A DNA stretch of 64,000 bases from Monomorium pharaonis (lineage: Eukaryota; Arthropoda; Insecta; Hymenoptera; Formicidae): contig NC_050467.1 of the NCBI RefSeq assembly GCF_013373865.1, positions 19,428,996 to 19,492,995 on the forward strand. The letters are read 5' to 3'. Made by a program: the position numbers and the translations under genes. Below the pieces are notes generated by a model, which was given only the letters and a program-made list of their open reading frames with translations, was not told the origin of the DNA and searched no databases. Of the stretch, positions 13,062 through 26,690 are shown in pieces (position 1 is the first letter of the stretch; every line of letters begins with the position of its first letter).

Positions 13062-13400
13062 GTCTCTATTTCTCCCGTTCTCTCCCTTCTCTGTTCACCC
13101 TTTCCTGTCTCGTACTCTCTCTTTCTCTCTCGCCCAGCGCGACTACTGTCGGGAGCACCCAGGCGGGCAGTCAGTGCGTCGTCAGCCTCCGCGTCGTCGC
13201 GACGCTCCTCTCACTCTCTCTCGTTTCCCTCGGCTCTCTCGGTGGCGTCCGCAGCATCGCGACGCTACGACGCGCTCCGTCGACTATCCTATCCTCGGGA
13301 GAGACGCCGCCGTTAATTTTCCTACGATATATACATCGGCGATTCGGACTTGGCCGTCGATAACAATAGGCGATATAAAAAAAACAAGTATCTTTTCTTT
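12800..13400 (+). promoter_or_regulatory. Candidate promoter island: CT-rich tract, TCAGT initiator and DPE-like motif
   Basis: A GC-richer island holds a (TC)n run at 13022-13062, continuing as a CT-rich stretch to about 13134, that is, potential GAGA-factor sites. An arthropod initiator TCAGT follows at 13171-13175 (+1 at 13173). CGACGC sits at 13200-13205, exactly +28 to +33, matching five of six positions of the degenerate DPE. The plus orientation suits the GPCR gene, whose coding start is 24.7 kb away, but CT tracts also occur in bidirectional promoters and the prominin-like gene is divergent to the left. Long open frames here are made by the repeat and GC bias, not by a gene. Confidence 0.4.
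13022..13062. repeat. (TC)n microsatellite
   Basis: Nearly uninterrupted TC dinucleotide repeat; the surrounding CT-rich composition extends to about 13134. Confidence 0.9.
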
Positions 13401-16400
13401 ATACATCGCCACTTTGAAAGTGTTTTCGTTCGAGCTACATACAAGAGAAAAAGAGGTGCTGATAGTTACGTTGATTGTAAAACAGACAAATCTAAGTTTA
13501 ATTTTTTTCTTCTGAGAGAATTTTTTAAAACAAATTATTATATTTTATGCATATTTGTAAGATAAAATATATTGTAATTAAAATAAATTTATTTTACGCG
13601 TAAAATAACTATAAGTTTCGAAAAAAGAATTTATATCTTTCTTTAATAAAACATTCATTGAGACGAATATTCGCGAAAGATCGAAGAAACTGTGCAATCG
13701 CGAGTTCGCTTCTTCGCTACTTTTCATTGCATATTTTATATTGAAAAGAGTACACAATCCGCAATTTATTACTCTCGCATGAAAAACTTTTTGCCTCGAA
13801 TAAAAGGAGAAGAAAGAAAAATTGAGTGACGATGGTACATGCATTTCCTACAGAGAAGTTATTAAAAGAACGGCAAGGGCGCCTTCTTGTGTCAACGGGT
13901 GCAAAGGGAAGCCAAATCATGAAGTTTTTGCCAGACGTGATCCATCTTGGTGTCTCGATCAAGTGATCTATCGGATCTCACCGCGGAACATACCATCCAC
14001 TCAAGATTTCTCACCTACGAAAGTCACGCACGAGCGTTTTTCTTCTCTGCCTTTCGGAGCGTCGCGTACTTACTCAAGCCTTATCGACACTCGTGGATTT
14101 ACTACTGCCGAGTACGTATCTAATTGCAGCAATTGAAGTAGAATCTTATTTCGTATGCCGTTTGAAATAGGGTGTAGTACAGAGCAGAGCAGAGCAATAC
14201 AGGCAATACGTTTGCGTTAGCTTTAGAGAAACAACATTTCTATTCCACAATTAAGGGATGCATTTTCTGTTACAAATCTTAAGAACAAAATTGTGTTTGT
14301 AATACAGTTTTACAAAGCGTATAATTTTCTATATATGATTGTTATTATACGTAAATGTATTTAACGTATAAGTGTAGTAAATTTATTTACTACATTGTTA
14401 ACTATATTTAAATGTTTAAAGAAATGCACAGCATTTAATATTAAATTAATGTTATAATTAAATTGCGATAAAATATCGACTTATTTAATAAAAAAATCTT
14501 AATTTTTCGTAAAAATTTAATTTCTATGATTTGTATTACATATATCCGATTATTCTTGTCCAAAATAGTCATTGTACGTCTTTTTATTTAATTATATCAA
14601 TGTTATTGGCGTCTGCAGCTTGCACTTAAGATATTACATTACAAACATTACGTTCGTGTTAAGCTGAAAAGAACTACAGAAGCCAGAACATCCTATCCAT
14701 GTCTTTTTATGACACGGATTAATGGAATATAAAACTGTGTGTCTTATATGAAAAAAAGAAAATTTAAGATATAATATAATATAATGTTAACATTGTATTT
14801 TAAGTTTTTTATATAATGATAACGTTCTATTTCACATAATTGCTAGATAATCCTTCTCTCATGGTACACATACCCCTACATAAATCATATAATCATGTTT
14901 CATTTATATTTAAAATAACAAGTTGCATAAAACAAACATTGATTTTACATCGCGCGGAAGTTCTACATCTATACTATTATTATTCTATCCAAAGAGTTAC
15001 GTAGTTCGGAGATTGATACAAACTATACAAAACAAGACACCATAGCTTGGATACTGTGCGATACGCTTGTGGTAGATCCCTGGTTAAAGTAGTTTGATCG
15101 TGTTGTTAGTCACAGTTCTCTGACCAAGTTTTCAAAACTTTCTCGGCAAGCATCTTTACTATTAAACGATTCTTTAAATGTGAGATGCGTAAATTTTATA
15201 GAAGATAAAATCGCAAAAGCTTCTTTATTTGTTATTATTAGTAACTTTTCTTTGGCGATTATAATTTTTATTTAACCGTTTAGATAACCGTTTTTTATTT
15301 TCGACAATAAAACAATAAAACAATAATTTAAAGAGTTAACGAAAATAAATAAAGCTATACCATAATATTTTCTGTTTTATCCTCTTTCATAATAATAAAT
15401 TTATCACGTGAAACGCAGATTGTATATGAAAATCTATTGAAATATTCTCCGATTGTAACTTTTAATTCAATTTTTCGATCCCGTGAATCTTTTTAAGTGA
15501 TCTCGACTGAAACAAGTCTCTGTTTTAATGCAAAGTTATTGCATTGTGGGATTCTCTGATCTTCAGGAGAATTTTATATCATCCTGTACATCATTTCTGC
15601 GTAAATTGAATGAAAGCACAAGTATGCATCTGTAAATGATGTAAATGTAATTTCTAATAAGTCTATCTTTATGAAATATAAATAAGGAAATGTTTTTCTT
15701 AAAGCGATTGATAATTTGTGGTATAAATTATCAATGTAAATCAGAAGTAACTTGTATTTTTTAAAGAAATCGACGAACTTGCTTGATGATTTCTCACCAA
15801 TTACAATGGGAAAGGAATTCCTTTCTTTCTTCGTGACAAATTCAATACATGCAAATGGCTGCATTCATCGGAGAGCTGCGCTTCAATTTGTACTTGTAAA
15901 CGCTTCACCTTAATAGTTTTCCAGCGACGTCATCGCTGATAGCTGATCGCTTTAAATTGATCGCGGGCACCTCGCGTGATATCCGTTTCAGCGAGCCATG
16001 ATGGAATTTATTACACTTTTCCGCTACCCTCGACGAAAGTGGCTTGTCGACAATATTAAGTATAATTTGAACGCGATATCAAGAAGTGGTGTAAAAATAT
16101 CATCACCTTTATTATTTTTCTGCCACCATATATTATCAATTTCTCTATATTATCACTTTCTCTCTGTCTTTCTCTCTCTTATAAAAGTACCGTCGTCCAC
16201 GTATACGGTCATTCACAGATCTCCGTTATTGCATCACAGAAGGTATCTCGCGACATAAGCCCGTTATGATACATCTCCTCTCTTTCGCTCCCCTCCGAGC
16301 GTTTTAATTAATAATTTTACCGTAAAATGTTCTCATCGTCTCACCCTGTTTCTCGGTAAAAGTTGGAGTCAGCCCCATTTTACGAGGTGCAAAACCTGTT

Positions 16401-19400
16401 TGAGTGAAACGCTTCCACTTCTACTTCTTAGAAAATAGACTGCCAAGAATGTCTCATCGGGATTCGATAGAACTGCTTTTTAACGGCATATATCTAATAA
16501 AATTAAAAATACTGTATAGAAAGAATCCGTAAGGTTTGGCATTAATAAGATTAGAAATTATTCAATTTTTGCTTCCCGAATATTAGTCCATTTATAATAT
16601 TTATACAATTCCTCATATAATTTTTACAATTCCTCACCGAATTTTTTAGTTCAATTCAAATATCGAAAAATTTTTGTAGAATTTACGTAATAAAACTACA
16701 AAAGAATAAAGTGATAGTATTATATAGGTACAATTAGATAGATAGGAGGTATACAATTGCGTGTTGGTGACACATGTGGCAGAATATTCCGAGCTGGTAT
16801 TTCACCGATAATTTTTACGGCTGGAATCGGTGAACTGCGTTTAAATGGATTATCGCGGGGTTTTTATGAATTCATTGCGCGTGTGTGCCCAGCGATAGAT
16901 AGATAATATAAATTGGCTATGGTTATTAATCGCGACACGTAACAGTGAGCACTTAACGTAGACATTTAAGATAACAATACTGTCAAGTAAAATCATATTA
17001 TTCACTATTATTACGACTGAACATTTGCTTCTGGATATCTTTCTTGTTTTCTGTAAGAATACAAAAATACACTTAAACCTTCTGTATCTACAGACGTAGA
17101 ACTTTTTAAAAGAATATAATAAGTTTTTTTACTTAAAAAAGTTATTTTTAATTGTTTCAATACAAATATCAAAATTTGTCTCGTGTTCTTTAAAATTTTA
17201 TTAAAATATTACATGTTTGCAAATTTTTGTTCAGATTATTTATAAAAATGCATATTAATTTTGTAAACATAATTTTCTACAAGAATATAACTTTGAGCTG
17301 CACGTATACACATTATGGATGATTATATGTATTTCTCGGTAAGTCTGCTACTGACAAGACGACTGACATCGGAATTAAACTTCAGTTTGATACAGTTTGC
17401 AATATCTTGTGGTTCTGCAACTACATCGTGATTTGAGATATCGACATTTAGAATATTTCAAATTTCATCTAGAATCTTGAGTAATTGCATTTATTAATTA
17501 TTATATGAAATTTCACTTCTTCACACAGTATTTTGCCACGGGTATGGAATTATAAAAAAAAACATCGCGTTATTTCGCTCTGCGATCATTTAATAACCAA
17601 GTTGTCATATTTGGACGTTATATCAAATTATCATATTTATTTTAGTGCAATCTAAAGTTGGCAATTACAGCAAAGAAAGAGCAAATTGCGCATGACTCGC
17701 ATATTTTAATGTTATATACATGTGTCGAAGGAGAAAATAGTATAAAGTACAAAGTAGAAAATTATGTGGTTTGAGGACATTCATGCAATATAACTAAATA
17801 ACATCCTGAATGTATATATCCTGAAATTCCATAATTTGTAAATGCAAATCATTTTACGATTGACATTTGTACAAAATGATGTGGAATCGTAATTTTATTT
17901 TTTAACGAGTAAAAATGGGAATTAATTATTAATTTTAATCATCCGCTGAAATGGTTCTTCGACATGTTTATTCATTGAGGTAATAAAACCATCACTTAAA
18001 ATAATGTTCATATAAATTAAACTAATAAATTAGAATTCATTAACGAATAATTGTAAATAATGATATTTGTTTAATTAGATATGAATAGATACAAATTATT
18101 ACATCATGAGAAATAATTAAATAAATACCACAAATATGCATTCCTCGCGAATATCAATCATAATTATTTCATTTGTGTACCAACAGAAGAGGAATAAATG
18201 AGTTATGTTTCAATGATTTATCACTAAATCATAATTTTGCTTTTGTTGTGGGCATAAAATTCGTTTTTTAAGTTGAAAACGATGATCACAAACGCAGAGT
18301 TTGTAACAAAACTCCCACTTTACGTGCTATTTCACTCCGCCACTATTTCGTTTATTTGCAATTGAAACCTTGCTCAACCTTTCGGTTAGTGGATTCAAAT
18401 ATAAAATTGTTGTTACAGCGCTACAGTTTTATTTCCAATTTCCTGTGTGTACACGAATAGAATATCCGGTATAAATCCACTTCCGTGATAAGTTTTGCAT
18501 AGTTTTACAAGAGAATATTCATAAATTTCGTATGCATTGCATACAATGGAGAACATTTTCCTCATGAAGCAAAAAAATTATACTGCGTACACGGAGTATC
18601 TTGTTACATGCAATTTTAGTGTAATAACACACAATAGCAATCTATTTACAAGCAAGTATTTTACGTTAGTAACTCTGCTGTTTGTTTCGTTGCTATTAAC
18701 GGCAGTCTTAAAAAAGCGTTTCTCGGAAAAGTTAAAACTAAATTTAGCAGGAAGATTGTCTGTACTTTATCAGGTTGAAGATTAAAACTCCCTTTTTCCA
18801 TTGGCTCCTTCGTTTCCCGACTAACGATTTCTTCTTCGTTCTCTCTACGTTTTAATATGCATGGTCGTTATCACCAAGAACAATTTTACACTTTAAGATT
18901 CCACATTAGCTACGATAAGCTTTAAGTAAAATAAGATTTTACTTAATAGAGTACAATTCCAAGATCGTGACAATTAATTGTTTAAAAAATTTGTACTTTT
19001 ATTAAAATGTATAAATTACATATTTATACATAATTATTAAATTAGTCGCTTTTTTATTTTATTTCACATAAGATCTCAAAAATATACAAAATTGTTCATG
19101 GCAATAACAATTATTAAATATTTATTTTACCTTTATTTTTTATGCTTTTACAAGCAATTATAAGAATTTCAAAATATTGTAAACACATTTTTACTATAAA
19201 AAAAGGGGCGAGGGGGAGAAGAAGAAGAAGAAAAGAAAAAAGTAAATAAATTATAGCTTTTAATTAAAATCTCGTTTTGTCTTACTCTCTCAGGCTTCAC
19301 ATTTATTTGCGTCTCTATTGATTAAATTGGTTGTGGCTATTAATCATGTTCCTAATACAATCTGTTATAAGTCATACATTAATTTCCTATTCATACACTA

Positions 19401-22400
19401 TATTATTTATATTCTGCGTTCTATAATGATAAATCGCACATTATACATTATTGATTATTAATACGATATACCGACAGATTGCTACAAATAATATGATATA
19501 TTCATATTGTATATTTCGTGAAACTGCGACAACGGGTGGTTTTTTTGTTACATTGAAAAATCATTACATTCATATGACATATTTCACCAATTCATTTATT
19601 GTAAAACTGATTTGCTTTACACGGATAGAATACTAAATGCTGTCGGCCAGAGTAGAAAGCACACAGAATTATAAATACCATTACATATATATGCCTATAC
19701 ATATACATATAATGCGATTGTACTGTGAATGATATATCGTATCATTGTGTAAAAAAAATATTATTTAGACACAAAATTTTTACTGTAAATTTTCCATTTT
19801 TATTTATCTGCGTTTTCATTGTCAATCTTTTTATCACCCTCAAGTTGATGGAAGTTAAGAATATATGAAAAGAACTGACATGATTCCTATAGCATGAAGA
19901 GATAAAAAACATGATCTTGTCCTCGTCATGTTAGAGTTTCACGATCGGGTGTTAAAATGCCTTCCTAACAGTTCAAAGAACATTCTCGGTATTCTACAGT
20001 TTTACGAGCTTTTCCTCTGTCATCGCGTTAGAAAGATCGTGTCGATGAAAGAAGAATTTCTTCGGCTTTTCCTGACAAAAACTACTAAATTTGACAAATT
20101 GCGTTTCTAACTTTATCAATATCTTAAAAATTCTGTGTGTTACCGTGTAGATTAACAGAAGTATGTTTCAATGTAAAATCACCACTGGAATTGAAGCGTG
20201 ATTTGCAAGCATTTTATCGCATAAAATGCCGATTTGCAAATGTCTCGTTAATCAAATGGACATTCGCTTTTGTAATTGAAATCGCACGTAGTTGTCGCGC
20301 CAGACAGTCAAAGACAGATACGTTATTCAAAATTCACGCTTAGAGGAAGCTGCGCACGTTTGACTTTCACTGAATCAACAGGTATAGGCTTATTACTATT
20401 TAGTCTGTATAAATTTAGAATATAAGAATTTTTAGACACTAAAATATCTTGGATGTTCAATGAAAAAGCGATATATGACGCCAACGTTCGCGCATTTAAA
20501 GATTAACGCGATTTTACACTGCTCGATTAAATACACATCCTTTAACAATTCATATTAAACAAATATCAAGAACTAATTTAATAATGTTTACTTTTTATCT
20601 CCGTTCTGAGTTAATTATTATTTAAATTATGGAATAATTTCAATTATTTATTTAATTGCTTGAAAAAAGTTTTTGTAGAAGTGAGGAAATACGTAAATGA
20701 AAAGAGAAAGATTTTGAATATCGCAGAAATATTTGAATATCGACAGTATTTGTAATAAATGAAAATCAAGATTGATTCAGGAAATCATTGGTCGCAAAGT
20801 TTGGTAATCACCGAGCTGGAAATGGCGAACAGAACGAGCGAGAAAATCATCTCGCTTCGAGCGCAATCGCATACGCGGCTCACAGGGAACGCGTGCTCAC
20901 CCTCGTTCTTTCATCCGCGGACTTTTTCGAGCGAAAATCTCTACGAAAGTTTTAACATGCTCGACAACCTTGTTTCCGGCTGGAAAAAAAACTTTCGTAC
21001 GCATTAATTTCTGCCAGGCTTATTTATGTCCTTGGTTCTTCCTGCGTTACGATGGCATAACGGAAGTCGCGATGGAAAGAAACGCGGCGAATGGCGCGAG
21101 CTCCCCTTTGAATCCTTAACGAGAAGTCAAAACGAGAGGACGAAGAAACATCATTGCGACAAATTACAGGACACAAATGATAATCATGACATAATATTCG
21201 TTTCAATTAAAACTTCGCCTTTGTTCCATTAAGACAAAAGCGGAAATAATAATTATGGAAGCTATTATTAATGTCTGATTAATAAGTCCGTTAAACAAGT
21301 CTTTGTTACGCGATTGCGTAATTTCGGCACTGATCGTTTCGGTAAAGTTAATGAGATCGATAGTAATTCTATATTCTCAAATTTTGGAAATCGAAAAAAA
21401 TAAAAATTTATATTTTTTGTATTTTTTAACAGAATTTTTCTGTAAGTAAAATATATCCTTATTTGTACTTAATGATAATAAAGTTTATGCAGCATTACAA
21501 TTAACAAATAAACGATCGCAATAAGTTCTAATTTAAAAGTAACCAAATTTTACATCACCCGTAACTTAGCTAGAACAAACAATTGCATTCGCAGTTGAAA
21601 AGTGTAATTTTAACGCGCGCATACGCTCAAACACGCGCGAAAGGGCAAATCTATTTGAAATTGCGTTTATTTGGAAATGGAAATAATGTCGTGGTCGCTG
21701 CATCGCACTGCGATATGCGATGCAATAGTTTACATAAATTTAAATCGTATTTTCGGACGGTATTCTGAGTAAGATTCAGAGACTTCTGTCATGTTTGCGT
21801 GCTTATTTGCGTTCTAAATGAAATGCTGAAATATCGTCACTTTTAATCAATGTTATATGTTTTTACCGCGTTGCGCGACGTTACGTAGGCGATACATGCG
21901 CGAGAGCATATTCGCAATAAATATTTCGTAGAAGAGATCCGGCGAATATTTCATTTGTCAATGCGCACAACAAATACCGCAGACAAATGGTAAACATAAA
22001 GAAAAGCAACAATTTGCATAATTAATTTACTACGCTAATTGACTGACTTCATAGAAAATGTGCTGTGGCATAATGTAAATAAATGCGTTTCGTAATTAAT
22101 TTCTTCATTCCTACAAATTTAGGTACCCGATACAAATGCCGCACATAAATGTAATTACCTGCAGCATGCATATTTTCACAATATGAATTAATCACGTAAT
22201 GCGTGACAACAATGGCAACAACGATGTGTTCATGTTGCAATTACCGTCATGTTGGATATTGTGTATTGAATATCATTATTTTATTTTTCTAATACGAAAC
22301 ACTGGTAGCGTTATATATTCTCTGTTTGTGGATTATTGTATTTCATTCTATTGTTAAGTAATACGGAATAGCAAATAACTTTTAAACTATAGAGTGTTAG

Positions 22401-24416
22401 TCCGATTGCCCATTTACTCGTTTGTCCGTCCATTCGTCTGCAAAATTTCACCAAAACGGCTTAATTTTTTCAAACTTTGATTTCGCCAATAGATATCAAA
22501 AGACTTTATTGTCCACCGCGAGATACCAAAATATTGTACGAATCAAATCGGTTGACTCTAATAGGCTCAAAGCTCAAAATCGATAAAATATCTTTTAACA
22601 TATTTTATTGAAAAATTTTAAGAAGTTTTTTTATTAATGCAAAAATAAATTAAGTGTTATTTCTTCATAATAAAAATAAAAAATAAAAGAAAAATTGTGA
22701 TTTACAGAAGTTCCGCGTAGAGAATTATGTCTGTTTATCCAAAACTTGATGTCCCGTAATGCGTTATGGCGACGGCGTCAGCTCACGATTCATTCCGCTG
22801 CCGTCTGTCCCTGTTCAAATAGCTGAAGTTACTTGCGCGAACACATACGACAATGCGTGAACACGAGCGTGGAGAACGGTCCCATTATTTATCGGCGGAA
22901 CTTGCCCGAATACGACACCTTTGGGAAAGTCCGATCGAATCGCTGCGTTCCTCCTCTCCCTTTGAGTTTCTATTTTCCTGCCAAGATGAAAGATGTCCGC
23001 CGTGGCGTAAATTTTACACGCCAACGGTACGACAGCTTAGATATATATTCTGGTAATCTCACTGAATTGTGATGTATCGTAAGTTATACGGTTTGCTTGC
23101 GCATAAAAATATCACGCAGCACGAAGATATATAATTCAGAAGATAGCGGTTTAAAGAGAGATATCTGCCGCAACATGTCCATGCGTGTTACATCTGAATC
23201 CGAGTCTAGTTATGCAGCTTACTCTAACATTAAATATTCCATCATAAACATTGAATATTCTCCAATTTTTTTTTATGGCTCTCTCCCTTACGTCGTATAA
23301 AAATGTACTCTACGAAGTTTCTGCGAAAGTCATCGTGCATTGGCAATATTTTAGAAGGATATGGAGAAAGGCCGGACGAAGTTTTACGCTTTTTACGGCG
23401 CATCGCTTAAAGTTTCGTACCCGCGCAAACTGCCGAATTCATTCTTTTATATCCTTTACGACATTGCAGGCATCCTCCAGTCATACCGTCAGACTTTGCT
23501 CGTTATCGCAGCTAGAGCGTCAATCTCTTCACCCCGCGTGTACATCCCTTTCCGATCGTAACCGTGCGGCTATATAGCCACCAAATTGCTGAAACAACAG
23601 CCACCGGATACACGAAAGAGACGGTTTCTGTTAGGAGCTGATTACCCGGGGACGTAACTCGGTACCTATGTGATAGGATAATAAACTGGGACGTTGATTT
23701 TATTTCTCGCAGGTGTTCACAGAGTGCCACGATCCGTTTTCTATCTGAAGTTGATCCTCAGTAAAACATCATTATGTCAATTCAGTTAGTGCTTCCACGG
23801 CACGGATCAAGTTTGTTCGAAAGTTATATGTATAAGTAGAGCTATAACAATATATTGTCGGATAGTACCTCCTTATTCTTCGAGTACTAGCCGTTTTTTT
23901 TTTCAAGATATATCTACGAAGAAAGAGAGGAACCAAAAGAAAGGGAATAAGAAATCCATAGTTTGCAGGCAAATGTATACGATGTTATATAAAATCACTG
24001 TAAAACATATAACAAGTTCAATAGCGACGTCCGACGCAATAATCAATAAATTCTTAAAGTTATCGGTTCATAAACAAAACGCAATATTATATTTCCTTGT
24101 ATATTTCCTATTGATATTATTTCGTAGAATAAGAATTTGCTTATTACCCAATGTAAAATCGCACAAATACCTTTTTATCAGTTTAGAATGGAAATCTCAT
24201 AATGTTAACACAATCAGCTCTTTTCCATACACAACGATGAGTAAAGAAGTGGTTACCGCTGCGGTTTGAACTTGTATGTCTGACTAAAGCCAAGCTTTAC
24301 TACTTCCGCTGTCAGTGCAGCATGAAAGCATTATAAAAACTGTTATCTTATTTTTCTCTCCGCTTATTTTTCTCTCCTTTATCTGTTTACCTGTGCAATT
24401 CTGTTAACTCAACATC

Positions 24417-24417
<1 letters not shown>
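13401..24417. other. Long intergenic (or 5' intron) tract without a recognisable gene
   Basis: AT-rich DNA with no open frame that shows family motifs or a splice context. The longest frames (13822-14136 plus, 15574-15864 minus, 20759-21007 plus) are isolated and unlike known proteins. Slightly GC-richer patches occur near 13.8-14.1 kb and 20.8-21.2 kb. A polypurine run sits at 19198-19243. If the 13.17 kb initiator serves the GPCR, this would be transcribed intron. Confidence 0.45.
19198..19243. repeat. Polypurine tract (46 bp, one interruption)
   Basis: A-, G- and GAA-rich run made only of purines apart from one C at 19209. It contains GGGGCGAGGGGG followed by (GAA)n. Such tracts can form triplex (H-DNA). 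Confidence 0.7.
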
Positions 24418-24418
<1 letters not shown>

Positions 24419-24472
<54 letters not shown>

Positions 24473-24474
24473 TA
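24419..24474. repeat. (TA)n microsatellite
   Basis: Uninterrupted TA repeat of about 38 bases, followed by TATATATGTATATATACATA-type imperfect units. Confidence 0.9.
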
Positions 24475-26314
24475 TGCTTGCTACTTAAAGATAATAAAAG
24501 TGATGCAAAATTGCGTTGAAGATACGCAAGACGAAAACGTTTTGCTGAGTAATACGATATATAAAGAAATGCTAGAACAATCTCTGTGAGATGATTAATT
24601 TAACGTTTAAATAACTATACTTTAACTTGTTATTTAATACCAATTTTAATATTTTAATATGAAAAAGAGATGAGGGAGGACTAATTGCTGTTACTGATCT
24701 TTTTCGACGTAATCGCGCACGTATATTCAACGATCGTTGAACAGTTTCATTCCTCCAATTACGAAGAGCAGTTTGCGCACTCCACTTTAATCATTATAAA
24801 TTCCCATTGCCATTTGCTCTCGCACGTCGGAATTCTCGTCATTGCAATTGACACGCATTCTCAATCATTTACCCTATATTTTGCTGACGCTCCGAACATA
24901 CGAAAATCGATTATGTACTCCATACATATATGTATTCGATATGCATAATTGGCACTCCCCAGGCACCTCCTGCTAAATTGATGCTGATATTTGACACATG
25001 TAATCCCTAACTCTCACACAGCCATTCCATTTACAACGTCGACCGAAGATTACCTGGTAAGACGAGAAGTACAACGTAAAATAATTATTTACCGGTATTC
25101 TGGACGTATATTTCAATATGATATATTATATTAGAATATTTACGTAAGATACTTACACATTCATAATCCCGTTCGTAAATAATTCTCCTAAATTATCCAT
25201 GTAACGAAACGTTTTGCGCTTAATTTAATGTAACTTTGCTTAATTTATTAAACGTACTATTTCAATATCATATTGACCCCATTATTCATTCCTGATTTAT
25301 GTTCGATTCCAGAAACCCAGATACGCTTTACAGAGATAAATACGCGAGAATATGGCGCGCCGATGTGCGAGTTACGTGTTCGTCCAACATAATCTGCAAA
25401 AACTAACTTTGTAAGCTGCGAGCTTAATACGTCATATAAATAATATGTACAAATATGTACACCTCTCTCTTGTCGCAACGTGAAAGAGAGAGAATAGCAA
25501 AATCTACGTAGCGACTAAAAAGACATTCAGCCGGTGGCACCATCATTTATCGTTAACACTTCGTTAACGCGTGGACCAATCCGTTTACGCGCTTTTAAGC
25601 CATCAACCGATGCATTACGGGGCCCGGCAAAGCGCGCGAGCACTCAAGAAAAGCAGATTGGATGTTCGTAAAATTTATGACGCTGACTCGACGCAAACGG
25701 CATAACCGTTTTCCACCAGGCTATCGGCGTGATCCCACGCGCGTGGCTCTTCAACCTTTTCACGGATATGACGATTCGCGCGTACGTCTCATTCGCGGAA
25801 GCATCTGTTTCACACACAGGATATCCTGCAAATACGCGAGAAATGTGAAACTTATCTTCCATTTTTATTCCCGCGATCCGTCCCAGCAATGTCTCCCGCG
25901 CGCGTCCTATTTTAACACTTATCGTCCTGAATAACCAAACCGCGTCCGTTTGTTAGCAACCCCGCTTTTCATTTGTAAATCGCGACGTTTTTTCTCCACA
26001 ATACCAACGGATAACGACCATCTCGAGCACTGACGTGTACTTTTCGACGACATTTTTCCCTCCCTCCTTTCTCCCGATTTGAATGAAAAGCATAACGCGA
26101 AAATCTATGCCGTATATAAACGTGACAATGTCGCATGGAATACGAACGTGCATATGAGAAATAAAATTTTATGATACATTCGCACTTCCAAAAAAAATTA
26201 CGTAGTAATAAGAATAAAAGAGATTTGATTTGTAAAATAAAAACGCAAGTATTTTTTAATTTTAGTAGAATATAAAATAGTACAAAATTTGTTAATTTCT
26301 TTTCTATAGTTATA

Positions 26315-26690
26315 TTTACGAAATAATTGTTAACAAAGATTTTATTATTTAAATGATTTGTTTTATTTTATATACAAAACCTAAATCTATATGATTTTGA
26401 TATAAGGAATTAACTCTACTCAAATTGTGATTATATTGGATTTTTATTTCAGGTTTAAAGTGTAATGCTGTGGGAATAAATAATAATCTTTCTCTTGCCG
26501 TTTAACAAGAAATAATCTTTATAAAATATTGATTATTAAACATTAACACGGTATCAGCCTGTAATGGACAATATTCATAATAATACGACAGTTTTTTTTT
26601 AGATATAACTTGCAGCAAAAATTTTAAAATTCTGATATGCAGATTATATTCAGTCTGTAATCCGTTCACTGTTCGATTAGTTTTTTTCAT
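26315..26690 (+). repeat. Dispersed repeat, copy 1
   Basis: Shares ordered blocks with 28213-28640 in the same orientation, including TGTGATTAT-TTGGATTTTTATTT, GCAAAAATTTTAAAATT and TAATCCGTTCA-TGTTCGATTA. No open frame or terminal repeat is evident. Probably a degenerate non-autonomous transposon or a local duplication. Confidence 0.7.

Noticed and set aside
12729..13515. Long overlapping plus-strand open frames (195, 172 and 138 codons)
   Set aside because: They are produced by the CT repeat (Ser/Leu runs) and GC bias of the promoter-like island; three frames are open at once and none has domain features.
16975..16996. Sequence resembling the miR-8/200 mature form (AATACTGTCA-GTAAA)
   Set aside because: The flanks do not fold back: no complementary arm is present upstream or downstream, and several mature positions differ. 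Chance similarity.
22390..22445. GTCCGTCC-rich block resembling a transposon end
   Set aside because: No matching inverted partner or duplication within several hundred bases was seen, so there is not enough to call it.
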